Shown one piece after another: positions 32,274 to 41,275 of a DNA stretch of 46,996 nucleotides (its first letter is position 1; each line of letters begins with the position of its first letter). Source of the DNA: DATIYF01 sp035517775 (GTDB lineage: Bacteria > Acidobacteriota > Terriglobia > Terriglobales > Acidobacteriaceae); assembly GCA_035517775.1 (NCBI GenBank), contig DATIYF010000074.1:1-46996 (forward strand). Reading direction: 5' to 3'. Made by a program: the position numbers and the translations under genes. The notes below the pieces were generated by a model. That model had not been told where the DNA came from and made no database searches. It worked only from the letters and a program-made list of their open reading frames with translations.

Positions 32274-33983
32274 CTAAGGGGACAGGGCCCCGCCTTCGGC
32301 AATATGAATGTAGCGGTTCGCAGGCAGATTGCTGAACTTATCCACCTGCCGGCTGGGGGCGGGCCAGTGGATTTCGAGCTCGTCTATCTTTGTCGCGGCG
32401 CCGATGCCGAGGACTTCCCGCGGATCATGGGATGAGAGATAGCTGCCGCCATTGTTTTTGAGGCGAAAGCGCTTCTGGCCGCCGGCGGTCCAATAGATTT
32501 TCGCCCCGACCGCGTCGCGAGTGCAGTGTTTGCCTTCGAGCTTGAGACCGAGCCAGTTGTTGCCGCGGGCGGCATTGTTCCTCAAGAGCAAGGGGGCGCC
32601 GCCGTTGACGCCGATCAGGACGTCGAGGGCGCCATCATTGTCATAGTCTCCCACTGCGAGTCCGCGCGCGGCAAAGCTCTTGCTGAAAACCGGCCCGGCC
32701 TGGCTGGTGACGTCGTGAAGCTGGCGATCGGCGCCCTGATGGAAGAGAAGCAAAGGCTCGCGGTAGTGGACCTGCATGGAGTAGAGATCGATCATGTCAT
32801 CGGGATGGCCGTTGGCCATGAAAAGATCTATGGCGCCGTCATTGTCGTAGTCGAAATATTTCATTCCCCAGCCGCTGAGCAAGCGGGTGGCCCGGGCCAC
32901 ACCGTCGCTGGCGGCCACATCGCGGAAGGTTTCATCTTTATTATTCAGATAGACGGAAAACATTTCGTGGTCCACGTTGGCGACAAATAGATCTTGCCAG
33001 CCATCGCCATTGATGTCGGCTGCATCCAGGCCCATGCCGGAGCGTGGACGGCCGGTCTCGCTGTAGCCCACGCCGGCCTGCAAGGCAATTTCCTCCCAGT
33101 TCCAGCCGCCTTTCGGGGCGGGGCCGCGATTCACCAAGAGAAAGTTCTGCACGGTGTCATTGGCGACGAAGAGATCCATGCGGCCATCGTTATTGATATC
33201 GGTGGCGACCACGCCCAGACCTTTGCCGAGGGCGCGGGCAATCGCCGTTCCTTTGCTGACCTCGGTGAAAGTGCCATCGCCGTTGTTGTGGTAGAGGAAG
33301 CTGGCGGTGGGGCGGAAGAGGCGAGGCACACAATAGTAATTCTTGCCGATCTGGTTGTTGCCGCAGGCCAGCTTGCGCACGCCGGAATAATCCACAAAGC
33401 TGCAGACGAAGAGATCGAGCAGGCCGTCGTTGTCGTAATCGAACCAGACGGCACTGGTGGTCCAGCCGGGGGTGGCAACGCCGGCCCTGGCGGTCACATC
33501 GGCGAAGCTGCCGTCGTGATTGTTCTTATAAAGGATGCACTGGCCGTAGGAGGTCACGAGAATATCGGGCCAGCCATCGTTATCGTAATCGCCGACGGCC
33601 ACGCCCATGCCGAAGTAGGCGCCGCTGACTCCAGCCTTTTCGGTGACATCGGTGAAGGTGCCGTCGCGATTATTTTTGTAGAGGGCGTTGCGGACGGGCC
33701 TGGCGGGCTTCCAGAAATCGCTGGGGCCGCTGTTCACCAGAAAGATATCCATCCAGCCGTCGTTGTCGAAGTCGAGGAAGGCGCAGCCGGGGCCAAGAGC
33801 CTCAGGCAAAAAGCGGCTGGGCGACATGGCGTTTTCGTGCACCCACTCGATGCCACTCTTGGCGGGCGGGACCTCGGCGAACCAGGGTGCAGCCTCTTCT
33901 CCGGCTGCGCGGGGGCGCTTGAGGAGATAGCCCACACCAGCGCAGGAGGCGAGACGCAGCCATTGCCTTCGAGTAAGTGGCAT
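32274..33983 (-). CDS. FG-GAP/VCBS repeat protein with ASPIC/UnbV domain (CRTAC1-like)
   Basis: ATG at 33983 (569 residues) puts a signal-like start first (MPLTRRQWLRLASCAGVGYL: twin Arg, and LASC could be a lipobox); ATG at 34013 is the alternative. Seven calcium-binding DxDxDG repeats are visible (DFDNDGWMDIFLVN, DYDNDGWPDILVT, DYDNDGLLDLFVC, DINNDGRMDLFVAN, DINGDGWQDLFVAN, DYDNDGAIDLFMAN, DYDNDGALDVLIG), suggesting a seven-bladed propeller. The C-terminal ASPIC/UnbV domain contains NWLGLKLEGK, GAKIYW and ELEIHWPAPSRQ. It is exported, probably a surface calcium- or glycan-binding protein. It follows the TPR gene after 34 bases on the same strand. Confidence 0.88.
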   Translation of the reverse strand: MPLTRRQWLRLASCAGVGYLLKRPRAAGEEAAPWFAEVPPAKSGIEWVHENAMSPSRFLPEALGPGCAFLDFDNDGWMDIFLVNSGPSDFWKPARPVRNALYKNNRDGTFTDVTEKAGVSGAYFGMGVAVGDYDNDGWPDILVTSYGQCILYKNNHDGSFADVTARAGVATPGWTTSAVWFDYDNDGLLDLFVCSFVDYSGVRKLACGNNQIGKNYYCVPRLFRPTASFLYHNNGDGTFTEVSKGTAIARALGKGLGVVATDINNDGRMDLFVANDTVQNFLLVNRGPAPKGGWNWEEIALQAGVGYSETGRPRSGMGLDAADINGDGWQDLFVANVDHEMFSVYLNNKDETFRDVAASDGVARATRLLSGWGMKYFDYDNDGAIDLFMANGHPDDMIDLYSMQVHYREPLLLFHQGADRQLHDVTSQAGPVFSKSFAARGLAVGDYDNDGALDVLIGVNGGAPLLLRNNAARGNNWLGLKLEGKHCTRDAVGAKIYWTAGGQKRFRLKNNGGSYLSSHDPREVLGIGAATKIDELEIHWPAPSRQVDKFSNLPANRYIHIAEGGALSP

Positions 33984-34017
33984 TCCGTAGCCTGAACCCG
34001 CACCAACTAACATAGAA

Positions 34018-35142
34018 CTATTGCTGCTTGACGCCGGGCTGCCTGGACTGGGCGGCGGCCGTAAGTTGCTCAACGATTTCGTGCTCGCGCTTGCCATCGG
34101 CCGGCCGCTTCAGGCGGTAATAGACCAGGGATAGCGAAACATGCGCCTCAGTGAATTGGGGCGATTGCTTCACCAGAGCTTCGAGAATCTGGCGGGCCTG
34201 CTGCAGCTTGCCGGTTTCGAGAGCCAGCAGCGCGAGCTGGTAGCGGACGCCGGGATCGCCGGGCCGGGTTTCAAGTGCGTGCTTGAAATAAGGTTCGGCT
34301 TCATCATAACTCTGCTGCTGCCGGAGCATGGCGCCGAGCTGCAGGTTGGATTCGAAATTATAAGGATCGGAGGCGAGCTCGGCTTTGAACTCTTTGGTTG
34401 CCTGGTCGGAATCGCCGGTGAGCAGCAAGGCGCGCGCATAGAGCACGTGCACGTCAGGAAGCCTGGGGTTGAGGGCAACGGCTTTGGCAAATTCATCGCG
34501 CGCGCCGGCATAGTCGGCCACGTTGAGTTTAGCGCTACCGAGCATGAGGTGGGCTTCGGCCGAGTCGCCGTTGCGCAGAATGCGATCCACCAGAAGCTGC
34601 CCGGAATCCACCTGCTTATCGCGTATGTAAGCCGTTCCCAGCATGTAGGCGATGGCGAGATCTTCGGGGTGCCGCTTCTCTTCGGGGGCGAGCACGCGGA
34701 TGACCTCTTTATTGCGGCCCATGCGCAAGTAGCAGTCGCCGAGAAGCAAGGCGGCCTGCAGGTTGGCCGGGGCCTGGCGATGGACGCGCTCCAGTTCGAG
34801 GGCGGCATCGGCGATGTGCCCCATCTTGTAGTAAGCCAGCGCGAGATTGAGGCGCGCGCCGGGCAGCGCGGGCGACTGCTGCAGCGCGATTTTGTACTCG
34901 GGGATGGCCTGGCCGTACAGACCGAGGCCGGCGAGAGCGGCGCCCAGATTGGAATGAATGGCGGTGGCCTCAGGATGAATTTTCAGAAATTGACGATACT
35001 CTTTGACCGCTCCCTGGAGATCGCCGGCCTGCTGCTTCTGTAGCGCATCCTGCACCAATTCCTGCGGGGTTTGCGGCTGCGCAGAAGCACCGGGGAGGAG
35101 GAGCGCGGACAGGGTAAGAATAGGAAGGAGGGGTCTCCGCAT
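34018..35142 (-). CDS. Exported TPR-repeat protein
   Basis: ATG at 35142 is immediately followed by a Sec signal peptide (MRRPLLPILTLSALLLPGASA). Residues upstream of it in the same frame overlap the terminator hairpin and are not coding. The 374-residue product has about nine TPR units covering most of the mature chain (for example GDLQGAVKEYRQFLKIHPEA, GLYGQAIPEYKIALQQSPA, HIADAALELERVHRQAPANL, SYDEAEPYFKHALETRPGDP and KLQQARQILEALVKQSPQ). It is probably a periplasmic scaffold. It lies between the TonB-type receptor and the CRTAC1-like gene, an arrangement I associate with acidobacteria. Confidence 0.88.
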   Translation of the reverse strand: MRRPLLPILTLSALLLPGASAQPQTPQELVQDALQKQQAGDLQGAVKEYRQFLKIHPEATAIHSNLGAALAGLGLYGQAIPEYKIALQQSPALPGARLNLALAYYKMGHIADAALELERVHRQAPANLQAALLLGDCYLRMGRNKEVIRVLAPEEKRHPEDLAIAYMLGTAYIRDKQVDSGQLLVDRILRNGDSAEAHLMLGSAKLNVADYAGARDEFAKAVALNPRLPDVHVLYARALLLTGDSDQATKEFKAELASDPYNFESNLQLGAMLRQQQSYDEAEPYFKHALETRPGDPGVRYQLALLALETGKLQQARQILEALVKQSPQFTEAHVSLSLVYYRLKRPADGKREHEIVEQLTAAAQSRQPGVKQQ

Positions 35143-35173
35143 ACCGGCGCCCAAAGCGTGAACCAGTGTACAA

Positions 35174-35206
35174 CAATAAAGATGGGATGGCCGCAGCCAT
35201 CCCATC
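35174..35206 (-). terminator. Intrinsic terminator after the TonB-type receptor
   Basis: A perfect 11-bp stem (GATGGGATGGC / GCCATCCCATC, loop CGCA on the plus strand) lies 19 bases after the receptor stop. On the minus strand it is followed by TTTATTG. It may attenuate rather than abolish readthrough into the TPR gene. Confidence 0.75.
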
Positions 35207-35224
35207 GGGCGTGAGGAGCAGGGC

Positions 35225-38200
35225 CTAGAAATAGAACTTCATGGCGAGTTCCAGAACGCGGTGCCCTTCCTTGTGGAGGGCGGTGCCGAAGTTCGCCGAG
35301 GTGGCCGGATCGAGCACGAAGCTCGTGCTGCCTACGGCGGTCTGATCGAACTTCAAGTTCAGGTTCTCGTTGCCGGGGAACGACCACAAGGGGTGGTTCA
35401 GGAAGTTATAACCCTGAATCCGGAACTGGAGGCTCTTTGACTCGGTAATTTTGAAATTCTTGAACAGAGAAAGGTCCCAACTGAAGTAAGCCGGGCCATA
35501 AACCACCGGCAGTAATGCCGGGCCCGCCTGGCCCTGGGCAGATCCGACGCCGAAGCACTGCGGATTGACCCACTGATGCGCTCCCAGCCCGGAGGCGGGA
35601 TTGCAGGTCACGATCGGGTTGAGTTGGATAGCGTTAGTTCCCAGGAAGTACTGATTGTTGATCTTGTCGCCGCTGGCATCCGTGGCCGCCCCGCTGCCAC
35701 CGGGACCAGCCAGGGTGAAGTTGAAGTTGGCGTTGTTGGTGTTGTAGGTGATATTTTGGCCGCTCTCGACCTGGGTTACACCGGAAACCTGCCAGCCGTT
35801 GACCGCGCCACCGGCGAATTTATTGTCGTGGACGGGATTTCCTAACTGGATGGAATAGGCGAGATTGAGCACATGGGTCCGGTTGCCGGACTGAACGCCA
35901 TAGTTGGAGCCCAGATTAAGTTGATTCAGGCCGACGTTCGATCCGCTAGCCGGATTGCCCAGACTGACAATGCCGAGCGCCTTCTGCAGGGCATAGTTGG
36001 CCTGAATGGTGTAGCGCCCGGCGTGCCGCAGCCAGCTCACCTGCAGAGAATTGTAATTGGCATACAGGTTATTGGTCGCGATGTTGAGATCGCCGTAGCC
36101 TGGAAGCGGCCGGTATTGGGCGGGATCGGCGTTTCCTGGCTGCGCAACATTGAACATCGCTCCCTGGGGGACCAGGTTGATGTTGCTGCCTGCCCCACCG
36201 GTATTCAACAGGTCGCTGCTCTGATTTCCTACGTAGGCAACTTCGAGCAGCCCCTGGAAAGGGGTCTTCTGGGCGATGGTAAAGCTATAGCTGTCATTGT
36301 AGGGTTGACGATCGTCGTTGGCATCCACGCCGGAAGGCGTTGCTGGCGCTGCCGGCACGTTGATCGTATCCAGTTGGTCGGCAAATAGATGCCCGGGAAC
36401 TACGGTTGTATTTGGGTTTAGCTGTAGGGAAGCAACGCCGGCTGAGGCATCCAGACCGGCGGTGAACTGGCCGGAGTGGAAGTAGAACCGGCCCCATCCG
36501 CCGCGCACCACGGTATTGCCATTGCCGAAGACATCATAGGCTACCCCGAAGCGCGGTTGATAGAACAGGGTGCGGGTGGCGAAGCCGCCCAGCGGAACTG
36601 AATTGCTGCGCGCATGCCATTCAAAGCCGCAGAATGTCGGGCCGGCGGCACAGGCCCCATTGCTCGCCGAGCTGTATTGGGATGGGTCGAAGATAGCGTA
36701 GCCGAAGTTCTCGTCATCCACCCAGGGCGAGAAGTGGGTCAGCCGCAATCCCAGTTCGATGGTCAGCTTCCGCCTGACCTTCCAGGAATCCTGGATAAAG
36801 CCTTCGACGGTGTTATAGGAAATGTCGTTGATGCGGTTAAAGCTGGTTTCCTGGTACTGCGACATGTTTCCCGTAAGCATGTCAGCGTAGGCGTTGCCAT
36901 AGCTGAAAATGTTGCTGGAGGGAACAAACTGGAGATAGCCGTTGGTGTTGTTACTGGCGGGCTGCGCGTTGCGAATCCACTCGTAGAAGAAGCCTGCCTT
37001 GAAGGTGTGGGTGCGCCAGACCTTGGTCAGCGTATCGCTGATGCTGGGCATGTATTTGTTGGCATACAGGCCTTGCGAGTTGCCGCCGGCTTCGAAGCCG
37101 CCGGGGTTAAACACCAGCGCGGCTTCTCCATTCCCGCCGTTGCCGCCAAAGGAGGGGATCTGTGGCGCGCGGCCCGGGAACAGCGAGGGGTCGGTGTACC
37201 CGACAGCACCCCGGTCCACCTTGGTCGGATCCGCAAAAATATTGGGGAAGCCAACGAAGGTGTAAGCCATGACCGTTTCATTCGTCATGCTGGGGCTGAA
37301 CACGTGAGTGATGGTGCCGGTCCAGGAATCGGACTTGTTTTTCCCCTCGATGGATGTGGGGTAGGGTACCTGGTCAGATTGCCGCCACCACAGCCCGACG
37401 GGGAAAAGCTGGGTCTCGCGCTGGAAGTTGTAACGCACGAAGACCTTGGTGTTCTGGCTTACGTTGTAATCCACTCGCGTGGTCCACTGCGTGTTGTTCT
37501 GATTGAAGACTTCGGCCTGAACGTAATTGAAAGGGTTGGCAATGCTGGGCGTGGCATTGGGCGAGGGATAGAGCTTCATCAGGTTCTGCATGCTGGTGTC
37601 AATCTGGTTCGCCGGAACCTGAGTGCCGCCGAAAGCCGCCAGTCCGGCAGCATCCAACTGGCTGCCGGTGGGACCTTCGCCTGCGATCGAGTTAGCTGAG
37701 AAGTCGCCATTGATCTCGTTCGAAGTAGGCACGATGGCGCGCAGCAAGCCCGTGTCCAGCACCTGATAGAAGTATTCAAAGCCGGTAAAGAAAAACAGCT
37801 TGTCGCGGTTTTTATTGAAGCTGGTGCCGGGAATAATCACCGGGCCGCCGATCGAGCCGCCAGGATAGTAGTACTTGTTGGCCGGCTTGGGGGTCACAGG
37901 AGTCTGGGCGTCGTTGAAAGCGTCGTTGGCGTTGAGCACGTAGTTGCGCGCGTACAAGAAGGCGTTGCCGTGGAAGGTATTGCCGCCGGCCTTGGTGACG
38001 GAGGTGATCACGGCCGGCCCCTTCTGGTCTTCGGCGCTGAAGTTCGAGGTCAGAATCTTGAATTCCTGCAGAAAATCCGAGTTCGGGTTTACCGGTGTAT
38101 CGCAATTGCAGCCCGGGTCAGAGACGTGCGCGCCATCGGCCACGATATCGAGCGTGTTCGGCGGCAGCCCGTTGTAGGTGTAGGCGTCATTGAGCGGGCT

Positions 38201-38782
38201 CTGGCTGCCGGAATCGCCATTGGCATTGATGCCAATCGTCTGCCCGGTATAGTTGGCCTTATTGGAGTTATTGCTGGCGTTGAAGACGGAAAATCCGGGG
38301 GCAATCTTGATGTATTCAGCGGCGTTGCTGCCCACCTGAGTGAAGTTCTGCAGTTCCTTGGTTTCCAGTGTGAACGACTTCTCGCCGGAATCCACCGGGG
38401 CGATCGAGATGTCCTGGCCGGTCACTTCGACGGTCTCACTGGTGCCGCCCACGTTGAGGGTCACGTTGACGTTGCGCCGCTCGCCGCCACCCAGGCGCAG
38501 GCCGTCCTCCTTGTAGCTTTTGAAGCCCGCCAGTTCCACTTGCAGCGAATAGGCGCCCACCGGGACGGAGGCGAAGGTGTAGTAGCCATCGGAGTTAGTC
38601 ACCGTCTCGCGCTCCGAGCCCGACTGCACGTCGCGAAGAGTAACTTTGGCGTTGGCCACCACCGCGCCCGAAGGGTCGGAGACCACGCCGGTGAGAGTCG
38701 CGAAAAGGCCTTGCGCCCAGGCACTGCCGGCAAGAAGCACGCAGAAAGCGAGCACACCCAACAGGCGAAGCAATCTGAACAT
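35225..38782 (-). CDS. TonB-dependent receptor-like protein with N-terminal carboxypeptidase-regulatory domain (Oar-like)
   Basis: ATG at 38782 (1185 residues) opens with a Sec signal peptide (MFRLLRLLGVLAFCVLLAGSAWAQ). Residues 25-110 are a carboxypeptidase-regulatory-like beta domain (ATLTGVVSDPSGAVVANAKV ... YTFASVPVGAYSLQVELAGF). A plug-like region follows (GQDISIAPVDSGEKSFTLET ... ITSVTKAGGNTFHGNAFLY), then a long outer-membrane barrel ending in the typical aromatic terminus LELAMKFYF. Acidobacterial Oar-like receptors of this size are thought to bind and import large carbohydrates or peptides; I see no clear TonB box. It leads the minus-strand set with the TPR and CRTAC1-like genes. A GGGGG ribosome site lies nine bases upstream. 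Confidence 0.92.
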   Translation of the reverse strand: MFRLLRLLGVLAFCVLLAGSAWAQGLFATLTGVVSDPSGAVVANAKVTLRDVQSGSERETVTNSDGYYTFASVPVGAYSLQVELAGFKSYKEDGLRLGGGERRNVNVTLNVGGTSETVEVTGQDISIAPVDSGEKSFTLETKELQNFTQVGSNAAEYIKIAPGFSVFNASNNSNKANYTGQTIGINANGDSGSQSPLNDAYTYNGLPPNTLDIVADGAHVSDPGCNCDTPVNPNSDFLQEFKILTSNFSAEDQKGPAVITSVTKAGGNTFHGNAFLYARNYVLNANDAFNDAQTPVTPKPANKYYYPGGSIGGPVIIPGTSFNKNRDKLFFFTGFEYFYQVLDTGLLRAIVPTSNEINGDFSANSIAGEGPTGSQLDAAGLAAFGGTQVPANQIDTSMQNLMKLYPSPNATPSIANPFNYVQAEVFNQNNTQWTTRVDYNVSQNTKVFVRYNFQRETQLFPVGLWWRQSDQVPYPTSIEGKNKSDSWTGTITHVFSPSMTNETVMAYTFVGFPNIFADPTKVDRGAVGYTDPSLFPGRAPQIPSFGGNGGNGEAALVFNPGGFEAGGNSQGLYANKYMPSISDTLTKVWRTHTFKAGFFYEWIRNAQPASNNTNGYLQFVPSSNIFSYGNAYADMLTGNMSQYQETSFNRINDISYNTVEGFIQDSWKVRRKLTIELGLRLTHFSPWVDDENFGYAIFDPSQYSSASNGACAAGPTFCGFEWHARSNSVPLGGFATRTLFYQPRFGVAYDVFGNGNTVVRGGWGRFYFHSGQFTAGLDASAGVASLQLNPNTTVVPGHLFADQLDTINVPAAPATPSGVDANDDRQPYNDSYSFTIAQKTPFQGLLEVAYVGNQSSDLLNTGGAGSNINLVPQGAMFNVAQPGNADPAQYRPLPGYGDLNIATNNLYANYNSLQVSWLRHAGRYTIQANYALQKALGIVSLGNPASGSNVGLNQLNLGSNYGVQSGNRTHVLNLAYSIQLGNPVHDNKFAGGAVNGWQVSGVTQVESGQNITYNTNNANFNFTLAGPGGSGAATDASGDKINNQYFLGTNAIQLNPIVTCNPASGLGAHQWVNPQCFGVGSAQGQAGPALLPVVYGPAYFSWDLSLFKNFKITESKSLQFRIQGYNFLNHPLWSFPGNENLNLKFDQTAVGSTSFVLDPATSANFGTALHKEGHRVLELAMKFYF

Positions 38783-38838
38783 GGTAAACGCCCCCACGCA
38801 AAAACGATTTTCCTAACGTTGCCGCGCAGTCTGGACCT

Positions 38839-38857
38839 GATACGATACTTTTGTCAA
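38839..38857 (-). promoter_or_regulatory. Candidate promoter/regulatory motif of the receptor gene
   Basis: On the minus strand TTGACA (38857-38852) is followed by GTATCGTATC (38848-38839), a direct repeat of GTATC. No good -10 lies at 17 bases (CCAGAC), so this may be a non-standard promoter or an activator site. A similar TTGACAAA with a weak -10 lies upstream of the RraA-like gene at 41213-41208. Confidence 0.3.
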
Positions 38858-38982
38858 GAAAAATGTTTAGCCCGCTGAATAATTTTTACAACCGGGTCAA
38901 ACCAAGGGTTGGCGCCCGGCCGTTGCCGGTGAGCGCCCGTGGACCTGCGGCGCAAAGCGCGCCCCTGGACTCTCTTAGCTAA

Positions 38983-38996
38983 ATGGAAACGATTTA
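38983..38996. promoter_or_regulatory. Candidate LacI-family operator
   Basis: The sequence ATGGAAACGATTTA contains TGGAAACGATTT, which fits most of the LacI-family half-site pattern TGNAANCGNTTNCA; only the last positions fail. It lies about 200 bases upstream of the receptor start and 75 bases beyond the Gfo-like gene stop. No LacI gene is in the window. Confidence 0.3.
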
Positions 38997-39070
38997 ATAA
39001 GTCGAGCCATAGAGTGGCCTGTCAGGTGAAAAAGGCGGCTTTCCCCTCTGAATTCGACAAACCCAACGTG

Positions 39071-40213
39071 TTACAACTTCACCGCCTTGCCGGTCTGTGC
39101 CGCCTGGTAAATGGCCGCCATGATGGTCAGGTCCCGCAGGCCTTCCTCGCCCGGGGTAAGCGGCTGTTTGTCTTGCATCACGCAGTCGGACATGTGGTCC
39201 ATCTCGGAGGCAAAATGGTCCACCACTGGGAGTTGGCGCTCCGCCAGGGTGTTGTCGCGTTCGATATACATGCGCAACCCGCTGTACCAGGTGGCAGGGT
39301 CCATGATCAACCGGGCTTCGGTTCCCATCACGCGGAAATGGCTCTGGTGAAAGTAGCCGTAACTGGAAGAGCAGTTGGCCAGAATTCCGCTGGGAAAACG
39401 AAGCTGGAAAGTTACGTGCTCCTCGACTTCCTTGAAGCGGGGATCGCCGGGGGTGCTGAAAATCATGGCGTTGACCTCGGTGGGCTCCTCGCCGCTTAAA
39501 TAGCGGGCGGCATTGAGCGCGTAGATACCGATATCCATGAGTGAGCCGCCGCCGCCCAGGCTTTTGGTCAGGCGCCACTGGTTGGGATTGCCCATATTGA
39601 AGCCGGCATCGGTAAGAATCATCTGCGTGGGCCCAAGTTCGCCGGAACGCGCCATGCGAATAGCTTCCTGGTTGTAAGGCTCATAGCGGCAACGGTAGGC
39701 GACCATAAGTTTTTTGTTGGCCTTGCGGCCGGCATCAATCATTTGCTGGCACTCTGCCGGAGTGTTGGCCATGGGCTTCTCGGTCAGCACATTCTTCCCC
39801 GCCTGAAAGCCGCGAACCGTGTATTCGGCGTGCATGCCGTTGGGCAGCACGATGTAGATCACATCCACTTCCGGGTTGTCTTTGATCGAGTCGTAATTCT
39901 GGTAGTTGTAAATATTCTTTGGGCTGACGCCGTAGCGCAACGCAAGCTTGTGTGCCTTATCCGGATGGCCGCTCACAAAAGCCACCACTTTGGATTTTTC
40001 GCACTTGGCGAAAGCAGGAAGAATCTGATTGATGGCCAGACTGCCCAGGCCCACAAGGGCCCAGCCGAGCTTCCTGCCCGGAGGTTCGGGAACCACCAGT
40101 TGAGCCGAGGCGCCTTTAAGCCATGGCCCGGCAAGGTTGGCCGCCAGCAAACCCCCGCCCATGCGGGTCATGAATCCACGCCGCGTCACACCCTTTTCCA
40201 CTCCTGCCGCCAT
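39071..40213 (-). CDS. Tat-exported glucose-fructose oxidoreductase-like protein (Gfo/Idh/MocA)
   Basis: ATG at 40213 follows GGAGG five bases away and begins with a Tat signal (VTRRGFMTRMGGGLLAANLA, cleavage near residue 37); the frame to 40369 is rejected. The 380-residue product closely resembles Zymomonas GFOR as I recall it: WALVGLGSLAINQILPAFAK (NADP-binding Rossmann), VLTEKPMANTPAEC (Lys146), MVAYRCRYEPYNQEAIR, GGGGSLMDIGIYALNAARYL (Tyr231), LIMDPATWYSGLRMY and TPGEEGLRDLTIMAAIYQAA. GFOR couples glucose oxidation to gluconolactone with fructose reduction in the periplasm using a tightly bound NADP; the substrate here may differ. It starts 11 bases after the exported RraA-like gene. Confidence 0.9.
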   Translation of the reverse strand: MAAGVEKGVTRRGFMTRMGGGLLAANLAGPWLKGASAQLVVPEPPGRKLGWALVGLGSLAINQILPAFAKCEKSKVVAFVSGHPDKAHKLALRYGVSPKNIYNYQNYDSIKDNPEVDVIYIVLPNGMHAEYTVRGFQAGKNVLTEKPMANTPAECQQMIDAGRKANKKLMVAYRCRYEPYNQEAIRMARSGELGPTQMILTDAGFNMGNPNQWRLTKSLGGGGSLMDIGIYALNAARYLSGEEPTEVNAMIFSTPGDPRFKEVEEHVTFQLRFPSGILANCSSSYGYFHQSHFRVMGTEARLIMDPATWYSGLRMYIERDNTLAERQLPVVDHFASEMDHMSDCVMQDKQPLTPGEEGLRDLTIMAAIYQAAQTGKAVKL

Positions 40214-40224
40214 ATACGCCTCCG

Positions 40225-41148
40225 CTATCGTGAGCTGCGCTGCCTGTGGAGTTCTTCCAGTCTCTGCTTCAAATATTCTCTGTATTCCTGTTGCAATTTG
40301 GGGTCGGTGGGCGAACCGTATATCTCGCTCGACTTGTATTTCCCCTCGGCAAATTTCTTCTTGGTCCATTCGTCGTGAATGTGGATTTCATCGGCGCGGT
40401 CGAGCAGTTCCTGCACAAACTGCGGCGGAACGAAATAGACGCCTTCCCTGTCGCCTACGACCAGATCGCCAGGCATGACTGTGGCTTCGCCAATGCGCAC
40501 GGGCACGTTGATCCCGGTAAGCATGACGTTTCCGATGGGCGTGGGATCGCTGGCGCGGAAATAAGCGGGCATATCCATTTCGGCGATGCCATCCAGATCG
40601 CGGATGCTGCCCTCCACCACCAATCCGCCGCTATGCGTGGCCCGCATCACGTAGTAGAAAAGATTGTCGCCGACAATGGTGCCGTTCACTTTTTTGCCGA
40701 ACAGGTCCACCACCAGCACATCGCCCGGCTGCAGCATGTCAATGGCGGTCTGGTTCGTCAGCCGCGGAATGCCTTGCCGCTTCGCTTTTGCGGCGGCAAT
40801 GTCTTCCACATCCGCGCGCTCAGGCATGAACTGAACCGTAAAGGCGCGCCCCACCAGGGTTTTGCCCGGATGCAGCACCTGGAATCCATCCGCAAACTGA
40901 TTGTTGAAGCCTTTGTCGCGCAGAACGGCCCAGATTTCTTCGGAAGAAAGCCCGCGGGCGCGTTCGAGCAGGTCATCGGGAATCCTGGGCCGGCCGTCGG
41001 GTAATCGCTCGAAAGGGTTCTGCGCGGTGTACTCGACCAACTCTTGTTTGGGAAAGCTGAAGAGCTGGGCGTTCGCGGCCAGGGCGGCAAGCAGAAGAAA
41101 ACTGAACAGAAAAGCTGCAGAAAATCGCGGAGCAGGCAGGGCTCTCAT
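40225..41148 (-). CDS. Exported RraA/HMG-aldolase-family protein
   Basis: ATG at 41148 gives 307 residues with a Sec signal peptide (AAFLFSFLLLAALAANA, cleavage near 28). The rest is the RraA-like fold: PGDVLVVDLFGKKVNGTIVGDNLFYYVMRATHSGG, then VVEGSIRDLDG (Arg183 and Asp184, the G-x-x-R-D motif that binds pyruvate and metal in HMG/CHA aldolases) and GDLVVGDREGVYFVP. The family includes 4-hydroxy-4-methyl-2-oxoglutarate aldolase and oxaloacetate decarboxylases as well as the RNase E inhibitor RraA; an extracytoplasmic member cannot inhibit RNase E. It is probably a lyase. It is the first gene of the minus-strand pair with the GFOR-like gene and diverges from the MFS gene. Confidence 0.88.
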   Translation of the reverse strand: MRALPAPRFSAAFLFSFLLLAALAANAQLFSFPKQELVEYTAQNPFERLPDGRPRIPDDLLERARGLSSEEIWAVLRDKGFNNQFADGFQVLHPGKTLVGRAFTVQFMPERADVEDIAAAKAKRQGIPRLTNQTAIDMLQPGDVLVVDLFGKKVNGTIVGDNLFYYVMRATHSGGLVVEGSIRDLDGIAEMDMPAYFRASDPTPIGNVMLTGINVPVRIGEATVMPGDLVVGDREGVYFVPPQFVQELLDRADEIHIHDEWTKKKFAEGKYKSSEIYGSPTDPKLQQEYREYLKQRLEELHRQRSSR

Positions 41149-41275
41149 CGGCGCATGGTCGCTTTGTTGGAAAATGCGCCCACGAAACTCTCAGATCGGG
41201 CAAGGTTTGTCAATTACAAATCTTTCGCGGAGAATCTTGCGCGCTTGGCTTAGAATCCTTGCCTTCGTTGCCGCC

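Noticed and set aside
37970..38878. A 302-codon open frame on the plus strand that crosses the receptor promoter region
   Set aside because: It is antisense to the receptor's N-terminal region and has no recognisable domain or ribosome binding site.
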